Below, one piece after another: positions 45,296 to 55,376 of a stretch of DNA of 64,000 nt. Position 1 is the first letter of the stretch. Each line of letters starts with the position of its first letter. The position numbers were made by a program, and so were the translations under genes. The notes below the pieces were generated by a model. It had not been told where the DNA came from and ran no database searches. It worked only from the letters and a program-made list of their open reading frames with translations. The DNA lies in contig CM055738.1 in assembly GCA_029465975.1 (NCBI GenBank), forward strand, positions 4,313,747 through 4,377,746. The letters run 5' to 3'. The DNA comes from Dallia pectoralis (taxonomy: Eukaryota > Chordata > Actinopteri > Esociformes > Umbridae).

Positions 45296-46120
45296 TCCGG
45301 TTTGTTTCTTTTGGTTCAGAGTAGGAGGGAACAGAAAATACTCCATCCATGTGATTGGTCTGAATTATGTCCAGCTTTATTTTTGCGTAGGACAGAGAGA
45401 TGGATGTAAACTCCGGAGTGGCTGATCAATCATACAACCAGTTAGCGTTAATGACGACCGGCTAGTCTTCTGATTCAGTCACACTCTGACGACGGGCTTT
45501 ATGACCTATGAGGGTTTATAAGTTAATCAACAAGCAGCCACCTCGTGTTAAAACATTGGTTAGGTTCATCTGAATGAGCCAGGAATTAATATTCTCTTGG
45601 TAGATGTTTATCTATGTTGTTGCCAGCTTATCTTTTCCGTCTAACACCCGATAACCTCCCCCCCCCCCAACACACACAAAAAACAACCCACAAAACAACG
45701 TTGTTCCAGTCGCTCCCAGGACGTCTTCGTCGAAGCCCATGATGATTAACGGCAGATGAAGTGCGGAGTCAATTCCGGATGTCAAGTCGTGTTTACTCCC
45801 GCCATCAGAAAAGCAATTATCCTCCGCAGTAGCTAATGCTCCATTATCATAATGGTATTTGCAGATCTTACATCTGTGATGAGTTGGAGCAGGTGTCAGA
45901 GTCATTAGTGCTCCAGGTTCAGGCCATCCACGTTCCTAGCGGCTGTCACCGAGGCCGCATCACCCGCCAGAGTCGCAGGGAGTTTGGCGTTCGTCTTTGC
46001 GGCCGACGCTCTGTCGGGGGGTCGAGTGAACTAAAGAGCTGTAAACCGGCTCACGGTGACACTGCAGGGTGATAACAAGGCTATTAAGTTGGGACCTCAC
46101 TCTATGTCTTACAGAAGGAG
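45296..46120. other. Unique non-coding stretch
   Basis: No gene. Contains a C run at 45658-45668. Positions 45690-46080 are moderately CpG-rich without recognisable coding. Confidence 0.45.
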
Positions 46121-47434
46121 TGTGAGGATGTGTGATGATGTGTAGCTCTGGCGGGTTACGGTGTGTGAGGGTGTGTAGCTCTGGCGGGTTAGGGTGTGTG
46201 ACGATGTGTAGCTCCGGCGGGTTAGGGTGTGTGAGGGTGTCTAGCTCCGGCGGGTTAGGGTGTGTGAGGATGTGTAGCTCTGGCTGGTTAGGGTTAGGGT
46301 GTGTGACGATGTGTAGCTCCGGCGGGTTAGGGTGTGTAAGGGTGTGTAGCTCTGGCGGGTTAGGGTGTGTGAGGGTGTGTAGCTCCGGCGGGTTAGGGTG
46401 TGTGACGATGTGTAGCTCCGGCGGGTTAGGGTGTGTAAGGGTGTGTAGCTCTGGCGGGTTAGGGTGTGTGAGGGTGTGTAGCTCCGGCGGGTTAGGGTGT
46501 GTGAGGGTGTGTAGCTGCGGCGGGTTAGGGTGTGTGAGGATGTGTAGCTGCGGCGGGTTAGGGTGTGTGAGGGTGTGTAGCTGCGGCGGGTTAGGGTGTG
46601 TGAGGGTGTGTAGCTCTGGCGGGTTAGGGTGTGTAAGGGTGTGTAGCTGCGGCGGGTTAGAGGGTGGTGTGTGGGTGTGTGAGGTGTGTAGCTGCGGCGG
46701 GTTAGGGTGTGTAAAGGTGTGTAGCTGCGGCGGGTTAGGGTGTGTGAGGGTGTGTAGCTGCGGCGGGTTAGGGTGTGTGAGGGTGTGTACTCTGGCGGGT
46801 TAGGGGTTAGGATGTGTAGCTGCGGCGGGTTAGGGTGTGGAGGGTGTGTAGCTGCGGCGGGTTAGGGTGTGTGAGGGTGTGTAGCTGCGGCGGGTTAGGG
46901 TGTGTGAGGGTGTGTGAGGATGTGTAGCTGCGGGTTAGGGTGTGTGAGGGTGTGTAGCTGCGGCGGGTTAGGGTGTTTGAGGGTGTGTAGCTGCGGCGGG
47001 TTAGGGTGTGTGAGGGTGTGTAGCTGCGGCAGGTTAGGGTGTGTGAGGGTGTGTACTCTGGCGGGTTAGGGTGTGTGAGGGTGTGTAGCTGCGGCAGGTT
47101 AGGGTGTGTGAGGGTGTGTACTCTGGCGGGTTAGGGTGTGTGAGGGTGTGTATTCTGGCGGGTTAGGGTGTGTGAGGGTGTGTACTCTGGCGGGTTAGGG
47201 TGTGTGAGGGTGTGTACTCTGGCGGGTTAGGGTGTGAGGGTGTGTACTCTGGCGGGTTAGGGTTAGGGTGTGTGAGGGTGTGTACTCTGGCGGGTTAGGG
47301 TGTGTGAGGGTGTGTACTCTGGCGGGTTAGGGTGTGTGAGGGTGTGTACTCTGGCGGGTTAGGGTGTGTGAGGGTGTGTACTCTGGCGGGTTAGGGTGTG
47401 TGAGGGTGTGTACTCTGGCGGGTTAGGGTTAGGT
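46121..47434. repeat. G-rich minisatellite with TTAGGG, 33/32-bp unit, about 40 copies
   Basis: Units contain GGCGGGTTAGGGTGTGTGAG. Left copies are 33 bp with GTGTGTAGCTCCGG, TAGCTCTGG or TAGCTGCGG; from about 46787 rightwards a 32-bp type with GTGTGTACTCTGG appears and after about 47140 is the only type. The vertebrate telomere word TTAGGG is in almost every unit and is doubled (GTTAGGGTTAGGG) near 46287, 47260 and 47421. Strong G/T strand bias. The 223-codon plus frame (SSGGLGCVRVC) is a 33-bp artefact. Confidence 0.96.
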
Positions 47435-48216
47435 TTGTTTTAATTAAATGCACAGATTAAAGATCCAAAACGGTACATACAGCACAGAGAAATGTCATAT
47501 GCAAATCCAGATTATTCTACTGCGGTTCAAATTTCTCTCGACCTACTTACCAACATAGAGTCTGCATAACCCAATAAATTAACTATCTATTTTTAAGGTC
47601 TATTTTCAAGCACACGCTCGTATTTTAATGTGTCCTTATCTGGGGTTTTGAACCGGCAACCTCTGGCACCAATGTCCCGCACACCCCCCTCAACTGCAGT
47701 TCTGACACGGACACTTGTTCACGGACACTGAAACGGTGTCTGGAATGAGATGAGAGTTCCCGTCTGTCACTGTTCCCATGGTGAATCCCACCCCCCCCCG
47801 TCCTCTGATCCGCTCCTTGGTAACTCCCAGAGGGGACAAACGGGCCGTTCTATCCAGAGGTTTAATCAGAACCGCCGGGAGCTCTCGCCCTCCAGCCCTG
47901 TTCTTGGCTACCACATCGCGGGGCGGATATATATTTGATAGGATTTGGTAACTGATCTAATAGTGCTCTACGGTGAGTGCCGGGTCATGAGGAGATTACG
48001 GGCCAGCGTTCTCCTCCCTCAGTCTCTCTCGCCATCTCGGTGGCCACCGACTGATCTCAGTACAGGCCGCAGTGTACTGTCCTAGTTAATTTCCTGGAGG
48101 GTTTAAAGGCTTGGAGGGGCACACTGAGCTCTCATCACGACAGTCACTTCTGCCCATCTGCTCGGCGCGTGTCACCGTCTTTGGCGTGTACCAGTGTATG
48201 GCATGGTATGTATGTA

Positions 48217-48217
<1 letters not shown>
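47435..48217. other. Unique non-coding stretch
   Basis: No gene. A perfect octamer ATGCAAAT is at 47499-47506. GGTTTTGAACCGGCAACC near 47643 resembles a minus-strand tRNA B box and could be a SINE remnant, unproven. Confidence 0.4.
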
Positions 48218-48247
<30 letters not shown>

Positions 48248-48249
48248 TT
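48218..48249. repeat. GT microsatellite
   Basis: GT run with one TTT interruption. Confidence 0.93.
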
Positions 48250-48369
48250 TTATGATGGACTGTGTGGGACTCTGCATTGGGCATGTTCTATGTGTGTGTT
48301 ATGAATGTCCCTGGGTGTGTGTAAGAGATGGTACATTAGTGTGAATCAGATTATAAAGCCTGTATCTTC

Positions 48370-48515
48370 TTCTTCTGCATAGGTGTTTGTGTTCCCTTGA
48401 CAAGGTGCGTCCCAGACAGAATCAAAAGCACCCTGCCAGACCTCTCTGATTGACTAGATTTGTACAGGTTCACAGTTTAGTTCTAATGGGATTCGAACAC
48501 GGATACGGGTACACT
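48370..48515 (-). mobile_element. Possible SINE remnant
   Basis: On the minus strand GTGTTCGAATCCCATTAG (B-box-like) is followed by a body containing GTACAAATCTAG and ending near CCTTGTCAAGGGAACAC. The B box is good but no A box could be placed with confidence. Confidence 0.3.
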
Positions 48516-50061
48516 TTTATACCGATTTAAAAATGTTGAGGCTTATGGATTTGACGCCGACCACACAGAGTTCAAAAACATTAAAGCCAGATTGCCGTTC
48601 TATTTTTTCCATCTCTCTCAGAACCCTACCAAAGCTTTTAAATCCCTGAGTGAAATACGGTGAGAAAGCATTGTCCTTTGGATGAAACCAGGGGAGGTTT
48701 TTATTTCCTCCTATCAGATGGCACTCTCTGCAAGCGTAGAAGCAGATTGGTGAGATTGTTTTGACCTTCACTTTCAGAATAGGGGGCAGCTCGTTACCCG
48801 TGCAGCTATATAGGATCGATATCCCACAGAGGACTGACGCTGACCGCCCAACACCCCCCCCAACCCCTCTCCACCCTCCCCAAATCTCCCCATCTTCCAG
48901 CCTGAAAGGCTCTGTCCGTTCTAAAGCCCCCTGGACACGGCGCTACGACTAACGTCGACCTGTGTTACTTGTATGTGTTATTGTATGCGTTCAGATTTGG
49001 GACCGGTCCACGTGGTCTTTACGATCTCCCCAGGCGAGGTGATCGGCCACCCTAACAAAGGCTTCTCTCTGACACCAACTGCCAGGGGGTAATTCCTGTC
49101 AGGGGACTAGAAAGTGCCGTGGCGGCTGACTCCATCTCTGGGGAGTAGAGAGAGAGGCTCTGGCCTGAGGAGGTGCAGGGGGGGGGGGGTCCTGTAGTTC
49201 TGCCAGAACCAGGCTCCTCCACAGGACATAGGCCAGGACAGTGTCATGTCAGGACAGGAGACAGACATGACAGATGGAAGCTCTCCACAAGTCGGGGCTG
49301 GGTCGGGTCAGGTACAGAACCACGATTGAATTGTCCGGACAGAAACGTAATAAGGAATCCAATCGCAGATGTTTTTTTAAATGTAGTTATCTATGACCTG
49401 CTGTTGTTATGAACCTCTTAGGGTAGTGGTACCAGAACATAGAGTTAAACCAGTAAACATGTTGGTTGAACTGAGGAGGTGGAACTGGGATGACCAGAAA
49501 AACTGTGTGAGACAAAGGTTTTTAACACGCAATAATAGAAAACATATATAGAAATATATATATTTGTAGCTTTCATCAGTCCGGCGGTATCTTCAGCACT
49601 GTTTAACTTGTTCGGTAATTGCTTTTTTATCAAGTAATTTCCTCTATCATACAGTCTGTATGTATTTGTACATTTGTTTCACACAAACACATAAACCAGT
49701 GTTTGGCCCGTCTAGATGACAGTAATTCCAAGGCGAATAAAGCACATGACAGAGTGCACTAGTCTGAACAAGACAGAGATACCGTAATCTTAAAAAGTGT
49801 ATCTTCAAAAATACTGCCTGCAGATTTACATGTAATGACCTAAGTTCCTTGTGCTATATCAATGTATGTGTGTATTGTTAACAGGATGTCTAGCTGACTG
49901 TACTTTTCTTAAGCTGCTGGTGTGACTCAACTGTATGGAAATGTAACTACTTAAAATACCTGTTCATGCAAGCGTGTAGTTAAACGATTATCAGATAAAA
50001 CGCTACTGATAGCATAGGTTGAGCATAATGACATCATTTACATAATCCCTTGACTCATCTA
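48516..50061. other. Unique non-coding stretch
   Basis: No gene. A G run (49179-49190) and C-rich segment (48850-48890) are the only compositional features. AT-rich after 49340. Confidence 0.45.
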
Positions 50062-50882
50062 AGACAGAGGTAGAGCACTAAGACTGCAGGTTAAAGTGAG
50101 TGGGGACCCAGAGGTAGAGCACTAAGACTGCAGGTTAAAGTGAGTGGGGACCCAGAGGTAGAGCACTAAGACCGCATGTTAAAGTGAGTGGGGATCCAGA
50201 GGTAGAGCACTAAGACTGCAGGTTAAAGTGAGTGGGGACCCAGAGGTAGAGCACTAAGACCGCATGTTAATGTAACTGGGGACCCAGAGGTAGAGAACTA
50301 AGACTGCAGGTTAAAGTGAGTGGGGACCCAGAGGTAGAGCACTAAGACCGCATGTTAAAGTAAGTGGGGACCCAGAGGTAGAGCACTACGACTGCAGGTT
50401 AAAGTGAGTGGGGACCCAGAGGTAGAGCACTAAGACTGCAGGTTAAAGTGAGTGGGGACCCAGAGGTAGAGCACTAAGACTGCAGGTTAAAGTGACTGGG
50501 GACCCAGAGGTAGAGCACTAAGACTGCAGGTTAAAGTGAATGGGGACCCAGAGGTAGAGCACTACGACTGCATGTTAAAGTGAGTGGGGACCCAGAGGTA
50601 GAGCACTAAGACTGCAGGTTAAAGTGAGTGGGGACCCAGAGGTAGAGCACTAAGACTGCAGATTAAAGTGAGTGGGGACCCAGAGGTAGAGCACTAAGAC
50701 TGCAGGTTAAAGTGAGTGGGGACCCAGAGTTAGAGCACTAAGACTGCAGATTAAAGTGAGTGGGGACCCAGAGGTAGAGCACTAAGTCTGCAGGTTAAAG
50801 TGACTGGGAACCCAGAGGTAGAGCACTAAGACTGCATGTTAAAGTGACTGAGGACCCAGAGGAAGAGCACTAAGACTGCAGA
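50062..50882. repeat. Minisatellite, 44-bp unit, about 19 copies
   Basis: Units hold CCAGAGGTAGAGCACTAAGA, CTGCAGGTTAAAGTGAGTGG and GGAC. Variants GACCGCATG, CTACGACTG and GTGACTG mark groups of units. The array ends at 50882, adjacent to the stop codon of the minus-strand LINE relic. GGTAGAGCACTAAGAC resembles a tRNA A box but this may be chance. Confidence 0.97.
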
Positions 50883-50883
50883 A

Positions 50884-51478
50884 TCTATGAATGGGTGGGT
50901 GGGAGCGGGGGACACTTGGCCTTGTTGATGAGGCAAGCTGCCGATCAAAAGAAACTGTTCCTGTGGCGTGAGGTTTTGGTCCTGATGGAGCGTAGCCTCC
51001 TGCCGGAGGGGAGTGTTTGGAACTGTTTGTGTTCAGGATGGGAGGGGCCAGACACAATCTTTCCTGCACGCTTGATGGTCCTGATTGCGTACAGGTCCTC
51101 GAGGGATGGCAGATTGCAGCCAATCACCTTTTCAGCTGATCTAATGATATGCCTTTGGCCTTGGCGGAGGCTACAGTGAACCAGATGGTGATAGAACAGG
51201 AGAGTATGGGCTCAATGATGGCTGTGTAGCAGTGCACCATCATTGTCTTTGGCAGATTAAACTTATTCAGCTGCCGTAGGAGGTAGATCCTCTGCTGTGC
51301 TTTTTTGGTGATGGAACAGGTGTTTTAGCTCCCACTGGAGGTCTTAGGTGATGATGATGATGCCCAGGAATCGAAAGGACTCTGCAATGGTGACTGCAGA
51401 GTCTCACATGGGTGATGGGGGTGGGTGGGGCTAGGGCTGGGGCCTTTCTAAAATCCACAACCATCTCCACAGTCTCCA
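50884..51478 (-). mobile_element. LINE reverse-transcriptase relic between two arrays
   Basis: The minus strand carries the end of a Rex1/CR1-like reverse transcriptase related to the copy at 23294: VEMVVDFR (51475-51450), SFRFLG-like thumb text disrupted by frameshifts and a GATGATGATG expansion (51344-51362), and a clean C-terminal block (GCNLPSLEDLYAIRTIKRAG, LPSGRRLRSIRTKTSRHRNS) down to a stop near 50885. Everything upstream of VEMVVDF, including the FADD box, is missing and replaced by an 18-bp array; the 3' UTR is missing and replaced by the 44-bp array. Confidence 0.85.
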
Positions 51479-51479
51479 T

Positions 51480-52325
51480 AGCCCGGCAGCTCATCATAAC
51501 CCGGCAGCTCACCATAACCCGGCAGCTCACCATAGCCCTGCACCTCACCATAACCCGGCAGCTCACCATAACCTGGCAGCTCACCATAACCCGGCAGCTC
51601 ACCATAGTCCGGCAGCTCACCATAACCCGGCAGATCACCGGCAGCTCACCATAACCCGGCTGCTCACCATAACCCGGCAGCTCAGTGGCAGCTCACCATA
51701 ACCCGGCAGCTCACCATAACCCGGCAGCTCACCATAACCCGGCAGATCACCGGCAGCTCACCATAACCCGGCAGCTCACCGGCAGCTCACCATAACCCGG
51801 CAGCTCACCATAACCCGGCAGCTCACCATAACCCGGCAGCTCACCATAGCCCTGCACCTCACCATAACCTGGCAGCTCACCATAACCCGGCAGCTCACCA
51901 TAAACCGGCAGCACACCATAGCCCTGCACCTCACCATAACCTGGCAACTCACCATAACCCGGCAGCTCACCATAACCCGGCAGCTCACCATAACCCGGCA
52001 GCTCACCATAACCCGGCAGATCACCGGCAGCTCACCATAACCCGGCAGCTCACCATAACCCGGCAGCTCACCGGCAGCTCACCATAACCTGGCAGCTCAC
52101 CATAACCCGGCAGCTCACCATAACCCGGCAGCTCACCATAACCCGGCAGCTAACCATAAACCGGCAGCACACCATAACCGGGCAGCTTACCATAACCCAG
52201 CAGCTCACCATAACCCGGCAGATCACCGGCAGCTCACCATAACCCGGCAGCTCACCAAGTCCCGGCAGCTCACCGGCAGCTCACCATAACCCGGCAGCTC
52301 ACCATAACCCGGCAGCTCACCATAG
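51480..52325. repeat. Minisatellite, 18-bp unit with short variants, about 46 copies
   Basis: Main unit CCATAACCCGGCAGCTCA (18 bp), with shortened ACCGGCAGCTC units inserted at intervals (51637, 51748, 51778, 52024, 52071, 52226, 52271) and CCATAGCCCTGCACCTCA variants. It starts within a few bases of the point where LINE similarity stops. In-frame minus peptides (VMVSCR, YGELPG) are artefacts. Confidence 0.96.
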
Positions 52326-52647
52326 CCTGTGTGTTTGTGCAGCACACAGACGCACACACACACAGTGTACATACACACACTATGCAAACGCACTCACCTC
52401 ATCTGATTAATTGTGCCCATATTGAATAGGTAATGGTATGCAAACTGTTGAGATCTGCTGTCATTCTGTTTATAGTGGTAGAGCCTTGTTCCCAGAGATC
52501 TAAGCTGAACAGTTTCTGAGATATCCAGCATGACAGACAGTCAAGAGCACCTGCTGTCAGAGAATCATAGCCAAACAACTCACATTGTCTCTCAGGTTCT
52601 CATAGCTCGTATCTCTCTGCTTCTGGTACCTATTCATAAATAGGCTC
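52326..52647. other. Unique stretch, CA-rich at start
   Basis: CA-rich to about 52385 and then unique DNA; no gene or mobile element recognised. Confidence 0.5.
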
Positions 52648-53410
52648 TCTGATTCTGGTAGCTAGTCATAGCCATCTTTTTAGTTCTGGAAGTTAGTCAT
52701 AGCTTTCTTTTTGGTTCTGGTAGCTAGTCATAGCCGTCTTTTTGGTTCTGGTAGAAAATCATAGCCGTCTTTTTGGTTCTGGTAGTTATTCATAGCCGTC
52801 TTTTTGGTTCTGGTAGCTAGTCATAGCCGTCTTTTTGGTTCTGGTAGTTATTCATAGCCGTCTTTTTGGTTCTGGTAGCTAGTCATAGCCGTCTTTTTGG
52901 TTCTGGTAGTTATTCATAGCCGTCTTTTTGGTTCTGGTAGCTAGTCATAGCCGTCTTTTTGGTTCTGGTAGTTATTCATAGCCGTCTTTTTGGTTCTGGT
53001 AGCTAGTCATAGCCGACTTTTTGGTTCTGGTAGCTAGTCATAGCGGTCTTTTTGGTTCTGGTAGCTAGTCATAGCCGTCTTTTTGGTTCTGGTAGTTATT
53101 CATAGCCGTCTTTTTGGTTCTGGTAGCTAGTCATAGCCGTCTTTTTGGTTCTGGTAGTTATTCATAGCCGTCTTTTTGGTTCTGGTAGCTAGTCATAGCC
53201 GTCTTTTTGGTTCTGGTAGCTAGTCATAGCCGTCTTTTTGGTTCTGGTAGCTAGTCATAGCGGTCTTTTTGGTTCTGGTAGCTAGTCATAGCCGTCTTTT
53301 TGGTTCTGGTAGCTAGTCATAGCCGTCTTTTTGGTTCTGGTAGCTAGTCATAGCGGTCTTTTTGGTTCTGGTAGAAAATCATAGCCATCTTTTTGGTTCT
53401 GGTAGCTTTT
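52648..53410. repeat. Minisatellite, 31-bp unit with 62-bp dimer order, about 24.6 copies
   Basis: Units hold AGCCGTCTTTTTGGTTCTGG and TAGCTAGTCAT or TAGTTATTCAT. The two junction types alternate strictly for a long stretch (about 52770-53000 and 53090-53170), making a 62-bp higher-order dimer; the right third uses only the CTAGTC type. Rare TAGAAAATCAT units mark both edges (about 52751 and 53372). Confidence 0.97.
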
Positions 53411-54978
53411 CACAGACGTTTCAACTACTGTCTGCAGTCGTTGTGATAGCCATTTAACATCTGTCACCTTAACCTTGTCTTTCATGTCATTATACCACTG
53501 TGTGCCGTGACTAAGGCTACCCCCAGGAGGGGGTAGTTTAGAAAAGCTGTGGAGTATACAACTGATTATTAATGATCTGAATATTGTGAACGCAGGCTGA
53601 AATACTGATTTGTTTCATTCCTGATGATCAGAGTATATTATTTTAGCGGGCCACGGTTATGTTGTCCTCATTAGTCTTCTTATCTTATCCACGTCTTAGA
53701 ATTATTAAGAAATGTCTAATTTGCATGATTTATTTAAGTAATTAATCACTCTTCCTTTTACATGTTGACGCGAGAGACTAGTATTCAACTTCCCACTGAG
53801 CTACAAGGGATTGAAAACGAAATATCTAAAAAGACCTGAAAAGATGATATGATATTGATCCTCTAAATATGCTGCTAGATACACGCTGTTGTGACAAATG
53901 AGACAGCCACACATACATTGACGACTTAGCTAGCCGTCATCTCACGCTGCCCCTGACAGCTGGCGGGAATACATGGGGCTCTGGAAATTGATGCGGCATA
54001 AATCGCTTTGCTAACAAGACAGCAATAAACAGTGTCCCCGCTGCTCAGAGTCTCCTGCCCCGAGTAGACAGCGGACTCAAAGTGGCCCTTAAAACTTTCC
54101 AGCCCAACCATTTCCGTGTCGCACTAAACGAGACGAAGAGTAACCAAAATACGTTGACTATTGTCTCAGCGGGATTTTTCTCTCTCTGCCAAATCCTCCT
54201 GACCCCCGTGAACTGTTTGATTATCGGAATTGATTCAGGCTCCAGAATATAAGGCGTGTGTGCTTTACCTGTCGGACCGGTATTAAATAGGAACGTTAAC
54301 AAGCTTGGTTGCTGACTATACATATTCATAAGGGCTACATGTGGAGGACGGTCTTGTCAGCGTAGTTAAACGGCGGACGTGATTGAAGCTGAATCTGACA
54401 TACATATTGAAAAGGGTTAAAGGGGGATTGTGCGGAGAGGACATGTCATTCCTCCTTTAAGGTGTCAACCAACGTCATTTAAATATCGATCTATACGCTC
54501 TGGGGCAGCTGTGGGACACAGTTTCCTCCTGAAAATATTGATTTCTGTTGTTTGTTTTGTCAGCTGGACCCACGGGCTGGGACCACACGGATGTCCCGGA
54601 ATCATATTGGTCATTGGTTTCTATATGTTTATTGTGGAGCACTTTCACATTGAAAACGAGCGGTTAGCACTTCCAACGCTCCAGAAGTTATGTTTGCTTT
54701 GTACCCTTTTTCAGCCCTGAACGTTATACGGCCATTACCAATACTTCTTGTGCAAACCGTCAACAAATTAATTGCCTTTGGAGAGCAAGGTGGTTATCTG
54801 GCTCGCAGAAGTCCAAACGGTTTCTAGAAGTCGAGAAGCACAAATGGAGGTGAGTATACACACAACCTGCAACCGGTATGCTCATCAAGATGCTGTCAAG
54901 ATAGAGATCTCTACACACTGCACTCGTTATCTTTGGGAAGAGGAGCTAGTATTTTAACAGTACCGGGCAGCCTTGATT
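53411..54978. other. Unique non-coding stretch, candidate regulatory DNA
   Basis: No gene supported. AT-rich with ATTTAAGTAATTAATCAC near 53732 and few repeats. CTCAGTGGGAAG on the minus strand near 53800 is a poor tRNA A-box match. Open frames of 61-96 codons lack domains. Confidence 0.4.
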
Positions 54979-55077
54979 GAATGACTGACCCAACAGAGCC
55001 CTGTAAAGAAAATCACTGACCCAACAGATCCCTGTAAAGGTAATCACTGACCCAACAGATCCCTGTAAAGGTAATCA
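54979..55077. repeat. Short tandem repeat, about 31-bp unit, 3 copies
   Basis: Three copies of TGACCCAACAGATCCCTGTA plus AAGGTAATCAC, the first slightly diverged (GAGCCC, AAGAAAATCAC). Confidence 0.93.
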
Positions 55078-55147
55078 CAAACCAAACACAGAGCTTATCC
55101 AACCACTTGTTCCCCAGACCACTGTGTCTTCTACAGAGAGTTGCAGA

Positions 55148-55376
55148 TGACATTCCGCATGTGATATTCTGCATGTGATATTCTGCATATGATATTCTGC
55201 ATATGAGATTCTGCATATGATATTCTGCATGTGATATTCTGCATATGATATTCTGCATATGATATTCTGCATATGACATTCTGCATATGATATTCTGCAT
55301 ATGATATTCTGCATGTGATATTCCGCATATGATATTCCGCATATGATATTCTGAATATGATATTCTGCATATTATA
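55148..55376. repeat. Minisatellite, 14-bp unit, about 16 copies
   Basis: Units of 14 bp, GATATTCTGCATAT or GATATTCTGCATGT, with a few CCGC and GAGATT or GACATT changes. GCATATGA junctions recur. Minus frames remain open through the array. Confidence 0.95.

Noticed and set aside
53790..53820. tRNA-like A box (CTCAGTGGGAAG on the minus strand)
   Set aside because: No B box at the right distance and no SINE body.
55148..55376. CRISPR or operator-like series of 14-bp repeats
   Set aside because: Simple contiguous tandem repeat without spacers; eukaryotic minisatellite.
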